From Streptococcus taonis (GTDB lineage: Bacteria > Bacillota > Bacilli > Lactobacillales > Streptococcaceae): a stretch of DNA of 64,000 nt. Positions 52,618 through 62,463 of the stretch are shown here, one piece after another (the first letter of the stretch is position 1; the number at the start of each line of letters is the position of its first letter). The stretch is from assembly GCF_029948085.1 (NCBI RefSeq), contig NZ_JARZZP010000007.1:1-64000 (forward strand), read 5' to 3'. The notes beneath the pieces are model-generated. The model did no database searches. It saw only the letters and a list, made by a program, of their open reading frames with translations, and was not told where the DNA came from. Made by a program: the position numbers and the translations under genes.

Positions 52618-53871
52618 ATGAAAACACCATTTATTAAACGTGATGCCTTAGAAAAGATTGTTGAGGAGTTTCCAACCCCGTTCCATCTTTACGATGAAAA
52701 AGGGATTCGTGAGAAAGCACGCGCAGTAAACAAAGCCTTTTCTTGGAATAAGGGCTTTAAAGAATACTTCGCAGTTAAAGCAACCCCAACACCAGCTATC
52801 TTGAAGATTTTGCAAGAAGAAGGATGTGGAGTGGATTGTTCTAGTTATGTCGAACTCTTAATGAGTCATAAACTAGGATTTGCAGGTTCCGATATGATGT
52901 TCTCATCTAATAATACTCCAGATAGAGAATATGCCTATGCTCGTGAATTAGGTGCGACGATTAATTTAGATGCCTTTGAAGATATCGAGCATTTGGAACG
53001 TGCAGCAGGCATCCCAGAAATCATCTCTTGCCGTTACAATCCTGGTGGCGTATTTGAACTGGGTACGGACATTATGGATAATCCTGGTGAAGCTAAGTTC
53101 GGGATGACTAAGGAACAGCTTTTTGAAGCCTTTGCCATCTTGAAGGAAAAGGGAGCTAAAACCTTTGGGATTCATTCCTTCCTAGCTTCCAATACAGTGA
53201 CCCATCTCTACTATCCAGAATTAGCACGTCAGCTTTTTGAATTGGCAGTAGAAATCAAGGAAAAGTTAGGTATTTCACTGGACTTTATCAACCTTTCTGG
53301 AGGTATCGGAGTTAACTATCGCCCAGATCAAGAGCCTAATGACATCGCTTTGATTGGTGAGGGAGTTCGTCAGGTTTATGAAGAGGTTTTGACACCAGCA
53401 GGTCTTAGTCAAGTTAAGATCTTTACAGAACTAGGACGCTTTATGTTGGCACCTCATGGAATTTTAGTCACAAAAGTAACTCATAAAAAGAAAACCTACC
53501 GTACTTATCTAGGAGTAGATGCGTCAGCTGTTAACCTGATGAGACCAGCTATGTACGGTGCTTACCACCACATTACTAATATGATGCATCCTGATGGTCA
53601 GACTGAAGTAGTTGATGTTGTTGGCTCTCTTTGTGAAAACAACGATAAGTTTGCAGTTAATCGTGAACTACCTCAAACAGAAATTGGTGATTTGTTAGTC
53701 ATTCATGATACAGGTGCCCATGGCTTCTCTATGGGCTACCAGTACAATGCTAAACTTCGTTCGGCAGAGATTCTCTATACAGAGGACGGTGGTGCTCGAC
53801 TAATCCGTAGAGCAGAGCGACCAGAGGACTATTTTGCGACTCTCTATGGGTTTGACTTTGACAAGGATTAA
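52618..53871 (+). CDS. lysA: diaminopimelate decarboxylase
   Basis: LysA removes CO2 from meso-diaminopimelate to give lysine, using pyridoxal phosphate. The cofactor lysine is in YFAVKATPTPAIL (Lys54). Other blocks are GVDCSSYVELLMS, FINLSGGIGVNY and SLCENNDKF with the substrate-contact cysteine. The length of 417 residues is normal. AAGGAG precedes the ATG. Lysine is also the cross-link residue in streptococcal peptidoglycan. It is a single gene or read through from purR. Confidence 0.94.
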   Translation: MKTPFIKRDALEKIVEEFPTPFHLYDEKGIREKARAVNKAFSWNKGFKEYFAVKATPTPAILKILQEEGCGVDCSSYVELLMSHKLGFAGSDMMFSSNNTPDREYAYARELGATINLDAFEDIEHLERAAGIPEIISCRYNPGGVFELGTDIMDNPGEAKFGMTKEQLFEAFAILKEKGAKTFGIHSFLASNTVTHLYYPELARQLFELAVEIKEKLGISLDFINLSGGIGVNYRPDQEPNDIALIGEGVRQVYEEVLTPAGLSQVKIFTELGRFMLAPHGILVTKVTHKKKTYRTYLGVDASAVNLMRPAMYGAYHHITNMMHPDGQTEVVDVVGSLCENNDKFAVNRELPQTEIGDLLVIHDTGAHGFSMGYQYNAKLRSAEILYTEDGGARLIRRAERPEDYFATLYGFDFDKD

Positions 53872-53960
53872 TAAATATTTTGAAAATCATGAAAGTTGAA
53901 AGTGAAAAACAGATTGTTTTCTAAAAAATAGGCAAAATCTGTGGTTTTTCTTTTCAGTCA

Positions 53961-53991
53961 TGGTATAATAAAGACTATAAAACGTTTTCAA
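53961..53991 (+). promoter_or_regulatory. pflA promoter with overlapping cre-like site
   Basis: An extended -10, TG-g-TATAAT (53961-53969), is followed by 53977-53991, which read on the minus strand is TTGAAAACGTTTTAT. That matches the CcpA cre consensus at all but one position. Being at the transcription start, it would act as a block when CcpA is bound. Confidence 0.65.
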
Positions 53992-54004
53992 GGAAGGTAA
54001 CGAT

Positions 54005-54799
54005 ATGTCTGAGGAAATAATTGACTATGGACAAGTGACAGGAATGGTGCATTCGACAGAGAGTTTTGGGGCGGTAGATGGCCCTGGAATTCGTTTTATT
54101 GTCTTTTTGCAAGGCTGTCAGATGCGTTGCCAATACTGCCATAACCCTGATACTTGGGCTATGGAAACCAATAAATCTCGTGTACGAACAGTAGATGATG
54201 TTCTAGAAGAAGCGCTTCGTTATCGTGGTTTCTGGGGAGACAAGGGAGGTATCACAGTCAGCGGAGGAGAAGCCCTCTTGCAGATTGATTTCTTGATTGC
54301 TCTCTTTACTAAGGCAAAAGAAAAAGGTATCCACTGTACCTTGGATACTTGTGCCCTTCCATTCCGTAACAAACCACGCTATCTAGAAAAGTTCAACAAG
54401 TTAATGGCCGTGACAGACTTGGTTCTCCTTGATATCAAGGAAATCAACGAAGCACAACACAAGATTGTAACCAGTCAAACCAATAAAAACATCTTGGCTT
54501 GTGCCCAGTACTTGTCAGAAATCGGTAAACCTGTTTGGATTCGTCACGTTCTTGTACCTGGATTGACAGACCGCGATGAAGATTTGATTGAACTTGGTAA
54601 GTTTGTAAAAACTCTCAAAAATGTTGATAAGTTTGAAATCTTGCCTTATCACACTATGGGTGAGTTCAAATGGCGTGAACTTGGGATTCCATATTCCCTT
54701 GAAGGAGTTAAACCTCCAACAGCAGATCGTGTCAAAAACGCTAAGGAATTGATGGATACAGAAAGCTATCAAGATTACATGAAACGTGTACATGGATAA
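54005..54799 (+). CDS. pflA: pyruvate formate-lyase activating enzyme
   Basis: PflA is a radical-SAM enzyme that puts the glycyl radical on pyruvate formate-lyase, letting anaerobic cells form formate and acetyl-CoA. The 4Fe-4S cysteines lie in QGCQMRCQYCHNPDTW (Cys38, Cys42, Cys45), followed by GGITVSGGEALLQ. The length of 264 residues is standard. AAGGAAGG precedes the ATG. The target pfl gene is not in this window. A cre-like site over the promoter suggests CcpA control. Confidence 0.96.
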   Translation: MSEEIIDYGQVTGMVHSTESFGAVDGPGIRFIVFLQGCQMRCQYCHNPDTWAMETNKSRVRTVDDVLEEALRYRGFWGDKGGITVSGGEALLQIDFLIALFTKAKEKGIHCTLDTCALPFRNKPRYLEKFNKLMAVTDLVLLDIKEINEAQHKIVTSQTNKNILACAQYLSEIGKPVWIRHVLVPGLTDRDEDLIELGKFVKTLKNVDKFEILPYHTMGEFKWRELGIPYSLEGVKPPTADRVKNAKELMDTESYQDYMKRVHG

Positions 54800-54807
54800 A
54801 ATGAAAG

Positions 54808-54838
54808 AAGAGGTCGGGATTTTTTCTCGGCCTCTTTT
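54808..54838 (+). terminator. pflA terminator
   Basis: AGAGGTCGGG (54809-54818) pairs imperfectly with CTCGGCCTCT (54826-54835), then T's. Confidence 0.75.
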
Positions 54839-54846
54839 TGACTATA

Positions 54847-54877
54847 GAAAAGGCTCAGCATTTAAGCTAAGCCTTTT
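54847..54877 (-). terminator. yidC terminator
   Basis: AAAAGGCT-c-AGC (54848-54859) pairs with GCT-a-AGCCTTTT (54866-54877). It ends the minus-strand gene at 54883. Confidence 0.75.
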
Positions 54878-54882
54878 ATTTT

Positions 54883-55809
54883 TTATTTAGAATGTTGTTT
54901 TCCAGCATTGCGTTTTTTGTTTTTCTTCTTGTTAGAAGTTGTGATAGCTGTTGCTGGTTCAGGGGTTACATCTTTACGAGTGCTTGAAGTTTTGCTTGCT
55001 TTTGGTGGGTTCTTAGCAAATTCTTCACGTACTTTTTTACGAAGTTTTGGACGAACGATGTAGTTGATGATAAATTGTTGAAGAATCATCATGAAACCAC
55101 CGACAACCCAGTAAAGTGTAACGCTGGCTGGTGAGAAGACAGAGAACACGACAATCATGAGAGGGCTCATATAGAGCATCTTCTTGATTTGTTCTCTTTG
55201 AGTTTCATCCTCAACTCCATGAAGAGAAAGGAGTGATTGAAGATAGTAAAGGATACCAGCAAAGGCAACCAAAATCATACTAGGTGAGCCTAGAGGAATT
55301 CCTAGGTAGCTTGCTTGGGCAACTCCTTCAGTATGTTGGGCAGCAAAGTAGATAGCAGAGAAGAAAGGCATTTGAATGAGGATAGGGAAACATCCCACGC
55401 CGCCAAACATGCTGATGCCGTGCTCTTTTTGAGCAGCAAAGAGAGCTTGTTGAGCTTCTAATTTTTCTTCTTGAGTTGTTGCTTCTTTCAGGCGAGTCTG
55501 ATGTGGCTCAAGGACATGCTTGAGAGCGTTCATCTTTTCAGAGTGGAGGGTTGCCTTCCATGATTGGTAGATACCAAGTGGGAGGATAATCAAGCGGACG
55601 ATAATGGTTACGATGATGATTCCAACACCGAAACCGAGGCCTTGATCATTGGCGAAGTATTTGATAGCTTCTCCCATCGGAGCACCCAAGAAATCCCAAA
55701 CAGGTCCAGTTGGGAGTCCTGTTGATTTATCAACCTGGACACAACCCGTTAAGACTAATAGCATAGTCACTCCCATGACTGAGAGAGCGATTCGTTTAAT
55801 TGATTTCAC
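54883..55809 (-). CDS. yidC: membrane protein insertase YidC (YidC2 type)
   Basis: This 308-residue lipoprotein has a signal ending VLTGC with lipidated Cys23, five membrane segments and a very basic tail (NKKKNKKRNAGKQHSK). YidC inserts proteins into the membrane with or without SecYEG. The long basic tail is the mark of streptococcal YidC2, which can bind ribosomes and share SRP-linked work; YidC1, usually next to rnpA, is the other paralogue. GGAAT precedes the ATG on the minus strand. acyP lies 77 bases upstream on the same strand. Confidence 0.93.
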   Translation of the reverse strand: MKSIKRIALSVMGVTMLLVLTGCVQVDKSTGLPTGPVWDFLGAPMGEAIKYFANDQGLGFGVGIIIVTIIVRLIILPLGIYQSWKATLHSEKMNALKHVLEPHQTRLKEATTQEEKLEAQQALFAAQKEHGISMFGGVGCFPILIQMPFFSAIYFAAQHTEGVAQASYLGIPLGSPSMILVAFAGILYYLQSLLSLHGVEDETQREQIKKMLYMSPLMIVVFSVFSPASVTLYWVVGGFMMILQQFIINYIVRPKLRKKVREEFAKNPPKASKTSSTRKDVTPEPATAITTSNKKKNKKRNAGKQHSK

Positions 55810-55886
55810 TGTTTTTATTCCTTCTTTAAAAATTATACCTTTCTATTCTACTGTTTTTTTAGAAAATATACAATAGTTCTGGAGAC

Positions 55887-56165
55887 CTAATTTGCGATTT
55901 TGAAGTCTGAATAAGATGGAAAGTTACTCAATTGAACATCAAGATAGGTTACTTTAGAGAATGGGGTAGGGCCTTTTCGGATCTCTTGGATAAACTTGGC
56001 CATGATGGCTGAAGATTCTGCTTGGGCAAGGATTTCAACGGTTCCGTCATCGTTATTCCAGACACGACCCGTAATGCCACCTAGTTCTAGAGCTAGGGTA
56101 TAGACACCCCAGCGGAAGCCCACTCCTTGGACGCGACCTTGGGCGATCATTTTAACCTTTTGCAT
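55887..56165 (-). CDS. acyP: acylphosphatase
   Basis: This 92-residue protein has both catalytic parts of acylphosphatase: AQGRVQGVGFRWGVYTLA with the phosphate-cradle arginine (Arg18) and VWNNDDGTVEI with the catalytic asparagine. It hydrolyses carboxyl-phosphate bonds in metabolites such as acetyl phosphate. AAGGAG precedes the ATG on the minus strand. It is divergent from the rRNA methyltransferase gene, with only 33 bases between the two starts. Confidence 0.95.
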   Translation of the reverse strand: MQKVKMIAQGRVQGVGFRWGVYTLALELGGITGRVWNNDDGTVEILAQAESSAIMAKFIQEIRKGPTPFSKVTYLDVQLSNFPSYSDFKIAN

Positions 56166-56186
56166 ACCAAAACTCCTTGATTGTGT

Positions 56187-56199
56187 TATAATATTTCTA
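56187..56199 (+). promoter_or_regulatory. extended -10 of the rRNA methyltransferase gene
   Basis: TG-t-TATAAT ends at 56192, six bases before the ATG at 56199. Transcription would begin at or next to the start codon, giving a leaderless mRNA. No -35 match is evident at 17 bases. Confidence 0.65.
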
Positions 56200-56939
56200 T
56201 GACTATTATAACCTCTAAAGCCAATTCTGTGGTAAAAAATGCCAAAAAATTACATCGAAAAAAATATCGGAAAACCTCATATCTGATTGAGGGATGGCAT
56301 CTGTTTGAAGAAGCTATTCAAGCTGGTGCAAAGATTGAGAAAATTTTTGCTCTCGCAGAGTATGGTGAAAAATTAGTAGACTATCCTCAGACTGTCCTTG
56401 TGACAGAAGAAATCTTGCTCGATTTAGCAGATTCTCAAACGCCTCAGGGCATTGTTGCCATTGTTCAAAAGGAGGATGAGCAGTTACCAGATTTGAGTCG
56501 GGGGAAATATCTTTTCTTAGAAGATGTGCAGGATCCTGGAAATGTTGGGACCATGATTCGGACGGCAGATGCAGCAGGTTTTTCTGGAGTCATCGTTTCC
56601 AGCAAGTCAGCAGATATCTATAGCCTCAAAACGCTTCGCTCCATGCAAGGCAGTCATTTCCATTTGCCGATTTATCGCATGTCTGTCGAAGGGTTTGTGG
56701 AACAAGCTAAAAAGAGCGGTTTACCAATTCTGGCAACCACCTTATCACAAAACTCTAAAGATTATCGTGAACTGACTCGGTTAGAAGATTTTGTCTTAGT
56801 CATGGGGAATGAAGGTCAAGGCATTAGTCCATTCATGACAGACCAGGCAGATCAATTGGTCCACATCAGCATGAAAGGGCAGGCAGAAAGCCTCAATGTC
56901 GCCATTGCTGCAGGTATACTCATGTTTTATTTGAGTTAA
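56199..56939 (+). CDS. SpoU/TrmH family RNA methyltransferase
   Basis: This 246-residue protein has an N-terminal substrate-binding part (about 1-85, NAKKLHRKKYRKTSYLIEGW) and a knotted SPOUT catalytic domain with EDVQDPGNVGTMIRTADAAG, VMGNEGQGISP and AESLNVAIAAGIL. It methylates ribose 2'-OH of 23S rRNA or tRNA; relatives are RlmB and TsnR-like enzymes, and the exact target is not clear. I start at the ATG at 56199; a TTG at 56181 would include the promoter. No Shine-Dalgarno sequence lies before it, consistent with a leaderless start. Confidence 0.88.
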   Translation: MTIITSKANSVVKNAKKLHRKKYRKTSYLIEGWHLFEEAIQAGAKIEKIFALAEYGEKLVDYPQTVLVTEEILLDLADSQTPQGIVAIVQKEDEQLPDLSRGKYLFLEDVQDPGNVGTMIRTADAAGFSGVIVSSKSADIYSLKTLRSMQGSHFHLPIYRMSVEGFVEQAKKSGLPILATTLSQNSKDYRELTRLEDFVLVMGNEGQGISPFMTDQADQLVHISMKGQAESLNVAIAAGILMFYLS

Positions 56940-56992
56940 ATGATTTGATTTTTGTTATAATCAGTAAAAAGATTTCATAAGGAGAAAAAGAT

Positions 56993-57676
56993 ATGAATCA
57001 AACAATTATTCAAGAACGTTCAGGTTTGAATCAATTTTATGCAAAAGTTTATGCTTTTGTAGGAATTGGGATCGCCTTATCTGCACTTGTTTCAGCCTTG
57101 ATGTTAACAACCTTCCAAGACCTTCTTGTTCAGTTGATGCTTAATGCCCGCATATGGCTAATCGTGACAGGAGTAGTTGAAGTTGCTCTTGTAATTGCAG
57201 CCAGTAATATGGCTTATAAAAATAGCCCAGCAGCTCTTCCGATGTTTCTCATCTATTCAGTAGTGAACGGTTTTTCACTGAGTTTCATCGTGTCGCTCTA
57301 TCTACCAGGAACGGTTCTAACGGCTTTCATTTCCAGCGCTGCCCTTTTCTTTGTCATGGCAATTGTCGGAGTTGTGATTAAAAAGGACTTGAGTGGTATC
57401 GGGCGTGCTTTGATTGCAGCCTTGGTAGGTTTCATTTTAGCTATGATTGTCAATGTATTTTTAAACAGTGGTCTCTTTGACTACATTATCAGTATAGTCA
57501 TGGTTCTTGTTTTTGCAGGTTTGATTGCTTGGGATAACCAAAAGATTCGCTATGTTTATGAAGAATCAAATGGTCAAGTCGCTACAGGTTGGGCAATTTC
57601 TTTGGCGCTTAGCCTCTACCTTGACTTTATCAACCTTTTTCTTAGCTTCTTGCGTATCTTTGGAAGTGACGATTAA
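56993..57676 (+). CDS. Bax inhibitor-1 family membrane protein
   Basis: This 227-residue protein has seven hydrophobic segments with FYAKVYAFVGIGIALSALVS at the first and VFAGLIAWDNQKIRYVYEE before the last. It belongs to BI-1/YetJ, pH-sensitive calcium channels or leaks in bacteria. AAGGAG precedes the ATG, and a TATAAT lies at about 56956-56961. It is followed by its own terminator. Confidence 0.92.
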   Translation: MNQTIIQERSGLNQFYAKVYAFVGIGIALSALVSALMLTTFQDLLVQLMLNARIWLIVTGVVEVALVIAASNMAYKNSPAALPMFLIYSVVNGFSLSFIVSLYLPGTVLTAFISSAALFFVMAIVGVVIKKDLSGIGRALIAALVGFILAMIVNVFLNSGLFDYIISIVMVLVFAGLIAWDNQKIRYVYEESNGQVATGWAISLALSLYLDFINLFLSFLRIFGSDD

Positions 57677-57683
57677 TACTTTT

Positions 57684-57706
57684 AGAGCTCAAATGAGCTC
57701 TTTTTT
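57684..57706 (+). terminator. terminator of the Bax-inhibitor-like gene
   Basis: AGAGCTC (57684-57690), loop, GAGCTCT (57695-57701), then T's. Confidence 0.88.
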
Positions 57707-57772
57707 AAATTTTTACTTTTATTTTTACTAGCAAAAGGGTATAATCATCTTATTATTCAAAAGGAGAGATGT

Positions 57773-58765
57773 ATGAAGAAAAGTTTTATCCATCAACAGG
57801 AAGAAATTTCCTTTGTAAAAAATACCTTTACCCAGTATTTGAAAGATAAGTTAGAAGTTGTAGAAGTGCAGGGTCCAATCTTGAGTAAAGTTGGGGACGG
57901 GATGCAGGATAACCTTTCAGGGATTGAACATCCAGTTTCTGTTAAGGTTTTGCAAATTCCAGATGAATCTTATGAGGTGGTACATTCGCTTGCTAAGTGG
58001 AAGCGCCATACCTTGGCCCGTTTTGGTTTTGGCGAGGGTGAAGGCCTCTTTGTTCACATGAAGGCCCTTCGTCCAGACGAAGATTCACTAGATGCGACTC
58101 ACTCAGTCTATGTAGACCAGTGGGACTGGGAAAAAGTTATTCCAAACGGACAGCGCAATCTTGCCTATCTTAAAGAAACGGTAGAAAAGATTTATAAGGC
58201 GATTCGTTTGACAGAGTTAGCAGTAGAAGCACGCTATGATATTGAGTCAATTTTGCCTAAGCAAATTACCTTTATCCATACAGAAGAGTTGGTAGAACGC
58301 TACCCAGACTTGACACCAAAAGAACGTGAAAATGCTATCTGTAAGGAGTTCGGTGCGGTCTTCCTAATTGGTATCGGTGGAGAATTGTCAGATGGAAAAC
58401 CTCATGATGGACGTGCACCAGACTATGATGACTGGACAACTGAATCTGAAAATGGCTATCATGGCTTGAATGGGGACATCCTTGTTTGGAATGATAATTT
58501 GGGTGCAGCCTTTGAATTGTCTTCAATGGGCATTCGTGTCGATGAAGACACCCTCCGTCGCCAAGTAGCTATCACAGGAGACGAAGACCGCCTTTCTTTG
58601 GAGTGGCACAAAGCTCTCTTAAACGGCCTCTTCCCATTGACAATTGGTGGAGGAATTGGCCAATCTCGTATGGCTATGTTCCTGCTTCGTAAGAAGCACA
58701 TCGGTGAAGTCCAAACCAGTGTTTGGCCACAAGAAGTGAGAGACACCTACGAAAATATTCTTTAA
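57773..58765 (+). CDS. asnA: aspartate-ammonia ligase
   Basis: AsnA makes asparagine from aspartate, ammonia and ATP. The 330-residue protein has a class-II aminoacyl-tRNA-synthetase-like fold, with [29 protein letters not shown] and [15 protein letters not shown] (motif 3) as visible blocks. AAGGAG precedes the ATG, and TATAAT lies at about 57740-57745. It is a single gene ending in a hairpin. Confidence 0.96.
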   Translation: MKKSFIHQQEEISFVKNTFTQYLKDKLEVVEVQGPILSKVGDGMQDNLSGIEHPVSVKVLQIPDESYEVVHSLAKWKRHTLARFGFGEGEGLFVHMKALRPDEDSLDATHSVYVDQWDWEKVIPNGQRNLAYLKETVEKIYKAIRLTELAVEARYDIESILPKQITFIHTEELVERYPDLTPKERENAICKEFGAVFLIGIGGELSDGKPHDGRAPDYDDWTTESENGYHGLNGDILVWNDNLGAAFELSSMGIRVDEDTLRRQVAITGDEDRLSLEWHKALLNGLFPLTIGGGIGQSRMAMFLLRKKHIGEVQTSVWPQEVRDTYENIL

Positions 58766-58767
58766 TC

Positions 58768-58789
58768 AATCGAGCCGTAAGGTTCGATT
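58768..58789 (+). terminator. asnA terminator
   Basis: AATCGAGCC (58768-58776) pairs with GGTTCGATT (58781-58789), then a T-rich run. Confidence 0.8.
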
Positions 58790-58810
58790 TTCTTTTTTTG
58801 ATAAGAATTT

Positions 58811-58826
58811 GGTATAATATACGGTA
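58811..58826 (+). promoter_or_regulatory. extended -10 of rsmD
   Basis: TG-g-TATAAT ends at 58818 and the ATG follows seven bases later (58826), so the transcript would be leaderless or nearly so. No Shine-Dalgarno sequence is present. Confidence 0.65.
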
Positions 58827-59365
58827 TGAAAATCGTATCAGGTATCTACGGAGGGCGTCCTTTAAAGACGCTGGACGGTAAAACAACTCGACCTACTTCA
58901 GATAAGGTAAGGGGCGCTATTTTTAATATGATTGGTCCCTACTTTGAAGGTGGGCGAGTGCTAGATCTTTATGCTGGCAGTGGTGGTCTATCCATCGAAG
59001 CAGTCTCAAGAGGGATGTCCAGTGCCGTTCTGGTCGAGAAGGATCGCCGAGCCCAGAATATAGTCGCAGAAAATATTCGGATGACCAAGGAAACCTCTAA
59101 ATTTCAATTATTGAAAATGGAATCCAGTCGCGCATTGGAGCAAGTGGATGGTGTCTTTGATCTTATTTTCTTGGACCCTCCATATGCAAAAGAACAAATC
59201 GTGTCAGATATTGAAAAAATGGCGGAGAGAAATCTTTTTTCAGAGGATGTCATGGTGGTTTGCGAAACAGATAAATCAGTAGAACTTCCAGAAGAAATCG
59301 CCTGTTTGGGTATCTGGAAGGAAAAAATATATGGAATTAGTAAGGTGACGGTTTATGTCAGATAA
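58826..59365 (+). CDS. rsmD: 16S rRNA guanine(966)-N2 methyltransferase
   Basis: RsmD methylates G966 of 16S rRNA. The 179-residue protein has [13 protein letters not shown] and [15 protein letters not shown] at the N-terminus, the SAM loop [15 protein letters not shown] and the catalytic LIFLDPPYA motif. It overlaps coaD by 11 bases, a pairing conserved in Firmicutes. An extended -10 directly before the ATG leaves no leader. Confidence 0.96.
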   Translation: MKIVSGIYGGRPLKTLDGKTTRPTSDKVRGAIFNMIGPYFEGGRVLDLYAGSGGLSIEAVSRGMSSAVLVEKDRRAQNIVAENIRMTKETSKFQLLKMESSRALEQVDGVFDLIFLDPPYAKEQIVSDIEKMAERNLFSEDVMVVCETDKSVELPEEIACLGIWKEKIYGISKVTVYVR

Positions 59366-59843
59366 GATTGGGCTATTTACAGGTTCCTTTGATCCGATGA
59401 CCAATGGACATTTGGATCTCATTGAGCGTGCAAGTAAGCTCTTTGATCAATTGTATGTGGGAATTTTTTATAATCCACACAAAATGGGATTTTTACCGAT
59501 AGAGAGTCGAAAGAAGACTGTTGAAAAAGCAGTGGGACATCTCAAAAATGTGGAAGTGATAGCTTCTCACGATGAATTAGTCGTTGATGTTGCTAGAAGA
59601 TTAGGTGCAGAGGTCTTGGTGCGTGGCTTGCGTAATGCAACAGATCTTCAGTATGAAGCTAGTTTTGATTTTTACAACCATCAACTAGCAGGAGAAATGG
59701 AGACAATCTACCTTCACAGTCGGCCGGAGCATGTTTACATCAGCTCTTCGGCTGTGAGAGAACTATTGAAATTTGGTCAAGATATCAGCGGGTATGTACC
59801 AAATGCTGTCCTAGAGGAGTTAAACAATGAAGAAAAAAACTAG
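59355..59843 (+). CDS. coaD: phosphopantetheine adenylyltransferase
   Basis: CoaD adds AMP to 4'-phosphopantetheine, the penultimate step of coenzyme A synthesis. The 162-residue protein has [21 protein letters not shown] with the nucleotide-binding TNGH, the [13 protein letters not shown] segment and [15 protein letters not shown]. It overlaps rsmD upstream and the protease gene downstream (17 bases), so the three are one operon. Confidence 0.97.
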   Translation: MSDKIGLFTGSFDPMTNGHLDLIERASKLFDQLYVGIFYNPHKMGFLPIESRKKTVEKAVGHLKNVEVIASHDELVVDVARRLGAEVLVRGLRNATDLQYEASFDFYNHQLAGEMETIYLHSRPEHVYISSSAVRELLKFGQDISGYVPNAVLEELNNEEKN

Positions 59844-60864
59844 ATGGCCCTTATATCTCATTATTGGGCTCATTATCACTTTTATCGCTTTTACAGTGCC
59901 CCTGCCTTATTATATCGAGGTACCAGGAACTTCTGAAGATATTCGAAAGGTCTTACAAGTTAATAACCAACCTGACCAAGAGGAAGGTTCCTACCAATTT
60001 GTGACGGTTGGAGTTAAGCACGCTAGAATGGTTGACTTAGTCTATGCCTGGCTAACACCTTTCACCGACATACATAGTGCCAAAGAGATGACGGGTGGTT
60101 CATCAGATGCGGAATTTATGCGAATCAACCAGTTTTACATGGAAACTTCGCAAAACATGGCCAAATATCAAGGTCTGAAGACGGCGGGTAAGGAAATAGA
60201 GCTCAAATATCTGGGTGTCTATGTTTTGACTGTAACAGATAACTCGACTTTCAAAGGGGTTCTCAATATTGCTGACACCGTAACAGCGGTGAATGATAAA
60301 ACTTTTGAGAGCTCCAAGGAGATGGTGGACTACGTTAATTCTCAGACTCTAGGTGATCAGGTGAAGGTTACTTATGAGGAGGATGGAAAAGTCAAAACTG
60401 CCGAAGGAAAGATCATTACTCTAGAAAATGGGAAGAATGGTATCGGAATCGGTTTGATTGACCGTACTGAAGTATCTAGTGATGTACCAATCAAGTTTTC
60501 AACTGCTGGCATTGGTGGTCCTAGTGCTGGGATGATGTTTAGTTTATCCATCTACACGCAAATTGCAGACCCTACTCTTCGAAATGGACGGATTATTGCC
60601 GGTACAGGAAGTATCGATAGAGATGGTAACGTAGGTGACATTGGCGGAATTGATAAAAAAGTGGTTGCCGCAGCTAAAAAGGGAGCTACTGTATTCTTTG
60701 CTCCTAACAATCCAGTAACTGAGGAAGCTAAAAAGGCAAATCCAAATGCCAAGAGTAACTATGACACAGCTCTAGAAGCAGCTCAAATGATTAAAACAGA
60801 CATGAAAATCGTTCCAGTCAAAACGCTTCAAGATGCGATTGACTATTTAAAAAACAATCCCTAA
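59827..60864 (+). CDS. PDZ/Lon-like membrane protease (YlbL type)
   Basis: This 345-residue protein has one N-terminal membrane segment (about 6-28), a PDZ domain (about 125-200, [20 protein letters not shown]) and a C-terminal S16/Lon-type proteolytic domain. The catalytic serine is in [14 protein letters not shown] and the lysine in [18 protein letters not shown]. Related SepM-type proteases process peptide pheromones in streptococci. AGGAG lies inside the end of coaD. The placement after rsmD-coaD is conserved in Firmicutes. Confidence 0.93.
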   Translation: MKKKTRWPLYLIIGLIITFIAFTVPLPYYIEVPGTSEDIRKVLQVNNQPDQEEGSYQFVTVGVKHARMVDLVYAWLTPFTDIHSAKEMTGGSSDAEFMRINQFYMETSQNMAKYQGLKTAGKEIELKYLGVYVLTVTDNSTFKGVLNIADTVTAVNDKTFESSKEMVDYVNSQTLGDQVKVTYEEDGKVKTAEGKIITLENGKNGIGIGLIDRTEVSSDVPIKFSTAGIGGPSAGMMFSLSIYTQIADPTLRNGRIIAGTGSIDRDGNVGDIGGIDKKVVAAAKKGATVFFAPNNPVTEEAKKANPNAKSNYDTALEAAQMIKTDMKIVPVKTLQDAIDYLKNNP

Positions 60865-60906
60865 ACAGTAGGCGAATCCCTAAACTAGCGTAGAAAAAAA
60901 GAAGAT

Positions 60907-60921
60907 GGTATAATAGGCAAA
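60907..60921 (+). promoter_or_regulatory. extended -10 of the DUF1146 gene
   Basis: TG-g-TATAAT ends at 60914 and the ATG at 60921 follows six bases later, again implying a leaderless transcript. Confidence 0.6.
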
Positions 60922-61151
60922 TGATTCAATTGTTTTTTACCCTTAGTAGTCATATGTTTTTTGTCTACCTAGTCTTTCAACTCTTGAAAGATTTGGTCAG
61001 ATGGGATCAAATTTTGAAGGTGACAAAGGATAATGCGAAGAAGGTTCGACTCTTGGTAGTATTGTGTAGTATCGGTTTAGGATATCTGATTAGTTCCTTT
61101 TTCCTAAATCTCTACCAACTTTGGCAAGAAGCAGTTAGAACACTATTCTAA
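60921..61151 (+). CDS. DUF1146 family small membrane protein
   Basis: This 76-residue protein has two hydrophobic segments (about 5-23 and 48-67) with a basic loop ([20 protein letters not shown]). It matches the DUF1146/YwzB type, whose gene commonly lies just before murA in Firmicutes. Function is unknown; the position suggests a tie to cell envelope work. It has no clear Shine-Dalgarno sequence. murA starts 25 bases after its stop. Confidence 0.85.
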   Translation: MIQLFFTLSSHMFFVYLVFQLLKDLVRWDQILKVTKDNAKKVRLLVVLCSIGLGYLISSFFLNLYQLWQEAVRTLF

Positions 61152-61176
61152 AATTGTAAGTGAAGGAAAATACTCT

Positions 61177-62463
61177 ATGGAAAAAATTGTAGTTCAAGGT
61201 GGCGATAATCGTTTGGTTGGAAGTGTCACCATCGAGGGCGCAAAAAATGCAGTGTTGCCACTGCTTGCAGCAACTATTTTAGCAAGTGAAGGAAAAACAG
61301 TCTTAAAAAATGTTCCTATTTTATCGGATGTTTTTACCATGAATCAGGTGGTTCGTGGATTAAATGCGAAAGTAGACTTTGATCAAGAAGCACATATTGT
61401 TGAAGTTGATGCGACTGGAGATATCACAGAAGAAGCCCCCTATAAGTATGTCAGCAAGATGCGTGCTTCTATTGTAGTATTGGGGCCAATCTTGGCTCGT
61501 GTGGGACATGCTAAAGTTTCGATGCCAGGTGGCTGTACTATCGGTAGTCGTCCGATAGACCTTCACCTAAAAGGACTCGAAGCAATGGGGGCTGAGATCA
61601 CCCAAACGGCTGGTTATATTGAAGCTAAGGCAGAACGCTTGCACGGAGCTCACATTTACATGGACTTCCCTAGTGTTGGAGCTACTCAAAACTTGATGAT
61701 GGCAGCAACTCTTGCTAACGGCGTAACTGTCATTGAAAATGCTGCGCGTGAACCTGAGATTGTCGACTTGGCTGTTCTCCTAAATAAAATGGGTGCCAAA
61801 GTCAAGGGGGCAGGAACAGAAACTATTACCATTACTGGTGTTGAACAACTACACGGCGCAACCCACAATGTTGTGCAAGACCGTATTGAAGCAGGAACCT
61901 TCATGGTAGCAGCTGCCATTACAGGTGGAGATGTCTTGATTCTGGATGCTATCTGGGAACATAATCGCCCCTTGATTGCTAAATTACAGGAAATGGGTGT
62001 TGAAGTCATCGATGAGGACGAAGGAATTCGTATTCGTTCTCAACGTGAAAAATTAAAGGCTGTTCACGTTAAGACACTTCCACATCCAGGATTTCCGACA
62101 GATATGCAAGCGCAGTTCACTGCTCTAATGACCGTTGCTCAAGGTGAGTCAACTATGGTAGAGACTGTATTTGAGAATCGTTTTCAACATTTAGAGGAAA
62201 TGCGTCGTATGGGCTTGCACTCTGAAATCATCCGTGATACAGCCCGTATCGTCGGAGGACAGCCTCTCCAAGGTGCAGAAGTTCTATCGACAGACTTACG
62301 TGCCAGTGCAGCCTTGATTTTGACAGGCTTGGTAGCTGAAGGCGAAACAGTTGTAGGAAAGCTTGTCCATTTAGATAGAGGTTATTACCGTTTTCATGAA
62401 AAATTAGCCCAGTTAGGAGCTAAGATTGAACGGGTAAGTGTGGAAGCTGATGAAGATGAATAA
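61177..62463 (+). CDS. murA: UDP-N-acetylglucosamine 1-carboxyvinyltransferase
   Basis: MurA joins enolpyruvate to UDP-GlcNAc, the first step of peptidoglycan precursor synthesis. The 428-residue protein has [16 protein letters not shown] with the catalytic lysine and [19 protein letters not shown] with the cysteine that fosfomycin attacks. Low-GC Gram-positives usually have two MurA paralogues; this is the one linked to epuA-endA. GAAGGAAAA precedes the ATG. It overlaps epuA by eight bases. Confidence 0.96.
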   Translation: MEKIVVQGGDNRLVGSVTIEGAKNAVLPLLAATILASEGKTVLKNVPILSDVFTMNQVVRGLNAKVDFDQEAHIVEVDATGDITEEAPYKYVSKMRASIVVLGPILARVGHAKVSMPGGCTIGSRPIDLHLKGLEAMGAEITQTAGYIEAKAERLHGAHIYMDFPSVGATQNLMMAATLANGVTVIENAAREPEIVDLAVLLNKMGAKVKGAGTETITITGVEQLHGATHNVVQDRIEAGTFMVAAAITGGDVLILDAIWEHNRPLIAKLQEMGVEVIDEDEGIRIRSQREKLKAVHVKTLPHPGFPTDMQAQFTALMTVAQGESTMVETVFENRFQHLEEMRRMGLHSEIIRDTARIVGGQPLQGAEVLSTDLRASAALILTGLVAEGETVVGKLVHLDRGYYRFHEKLAQLGAKIERVSVEADEDE

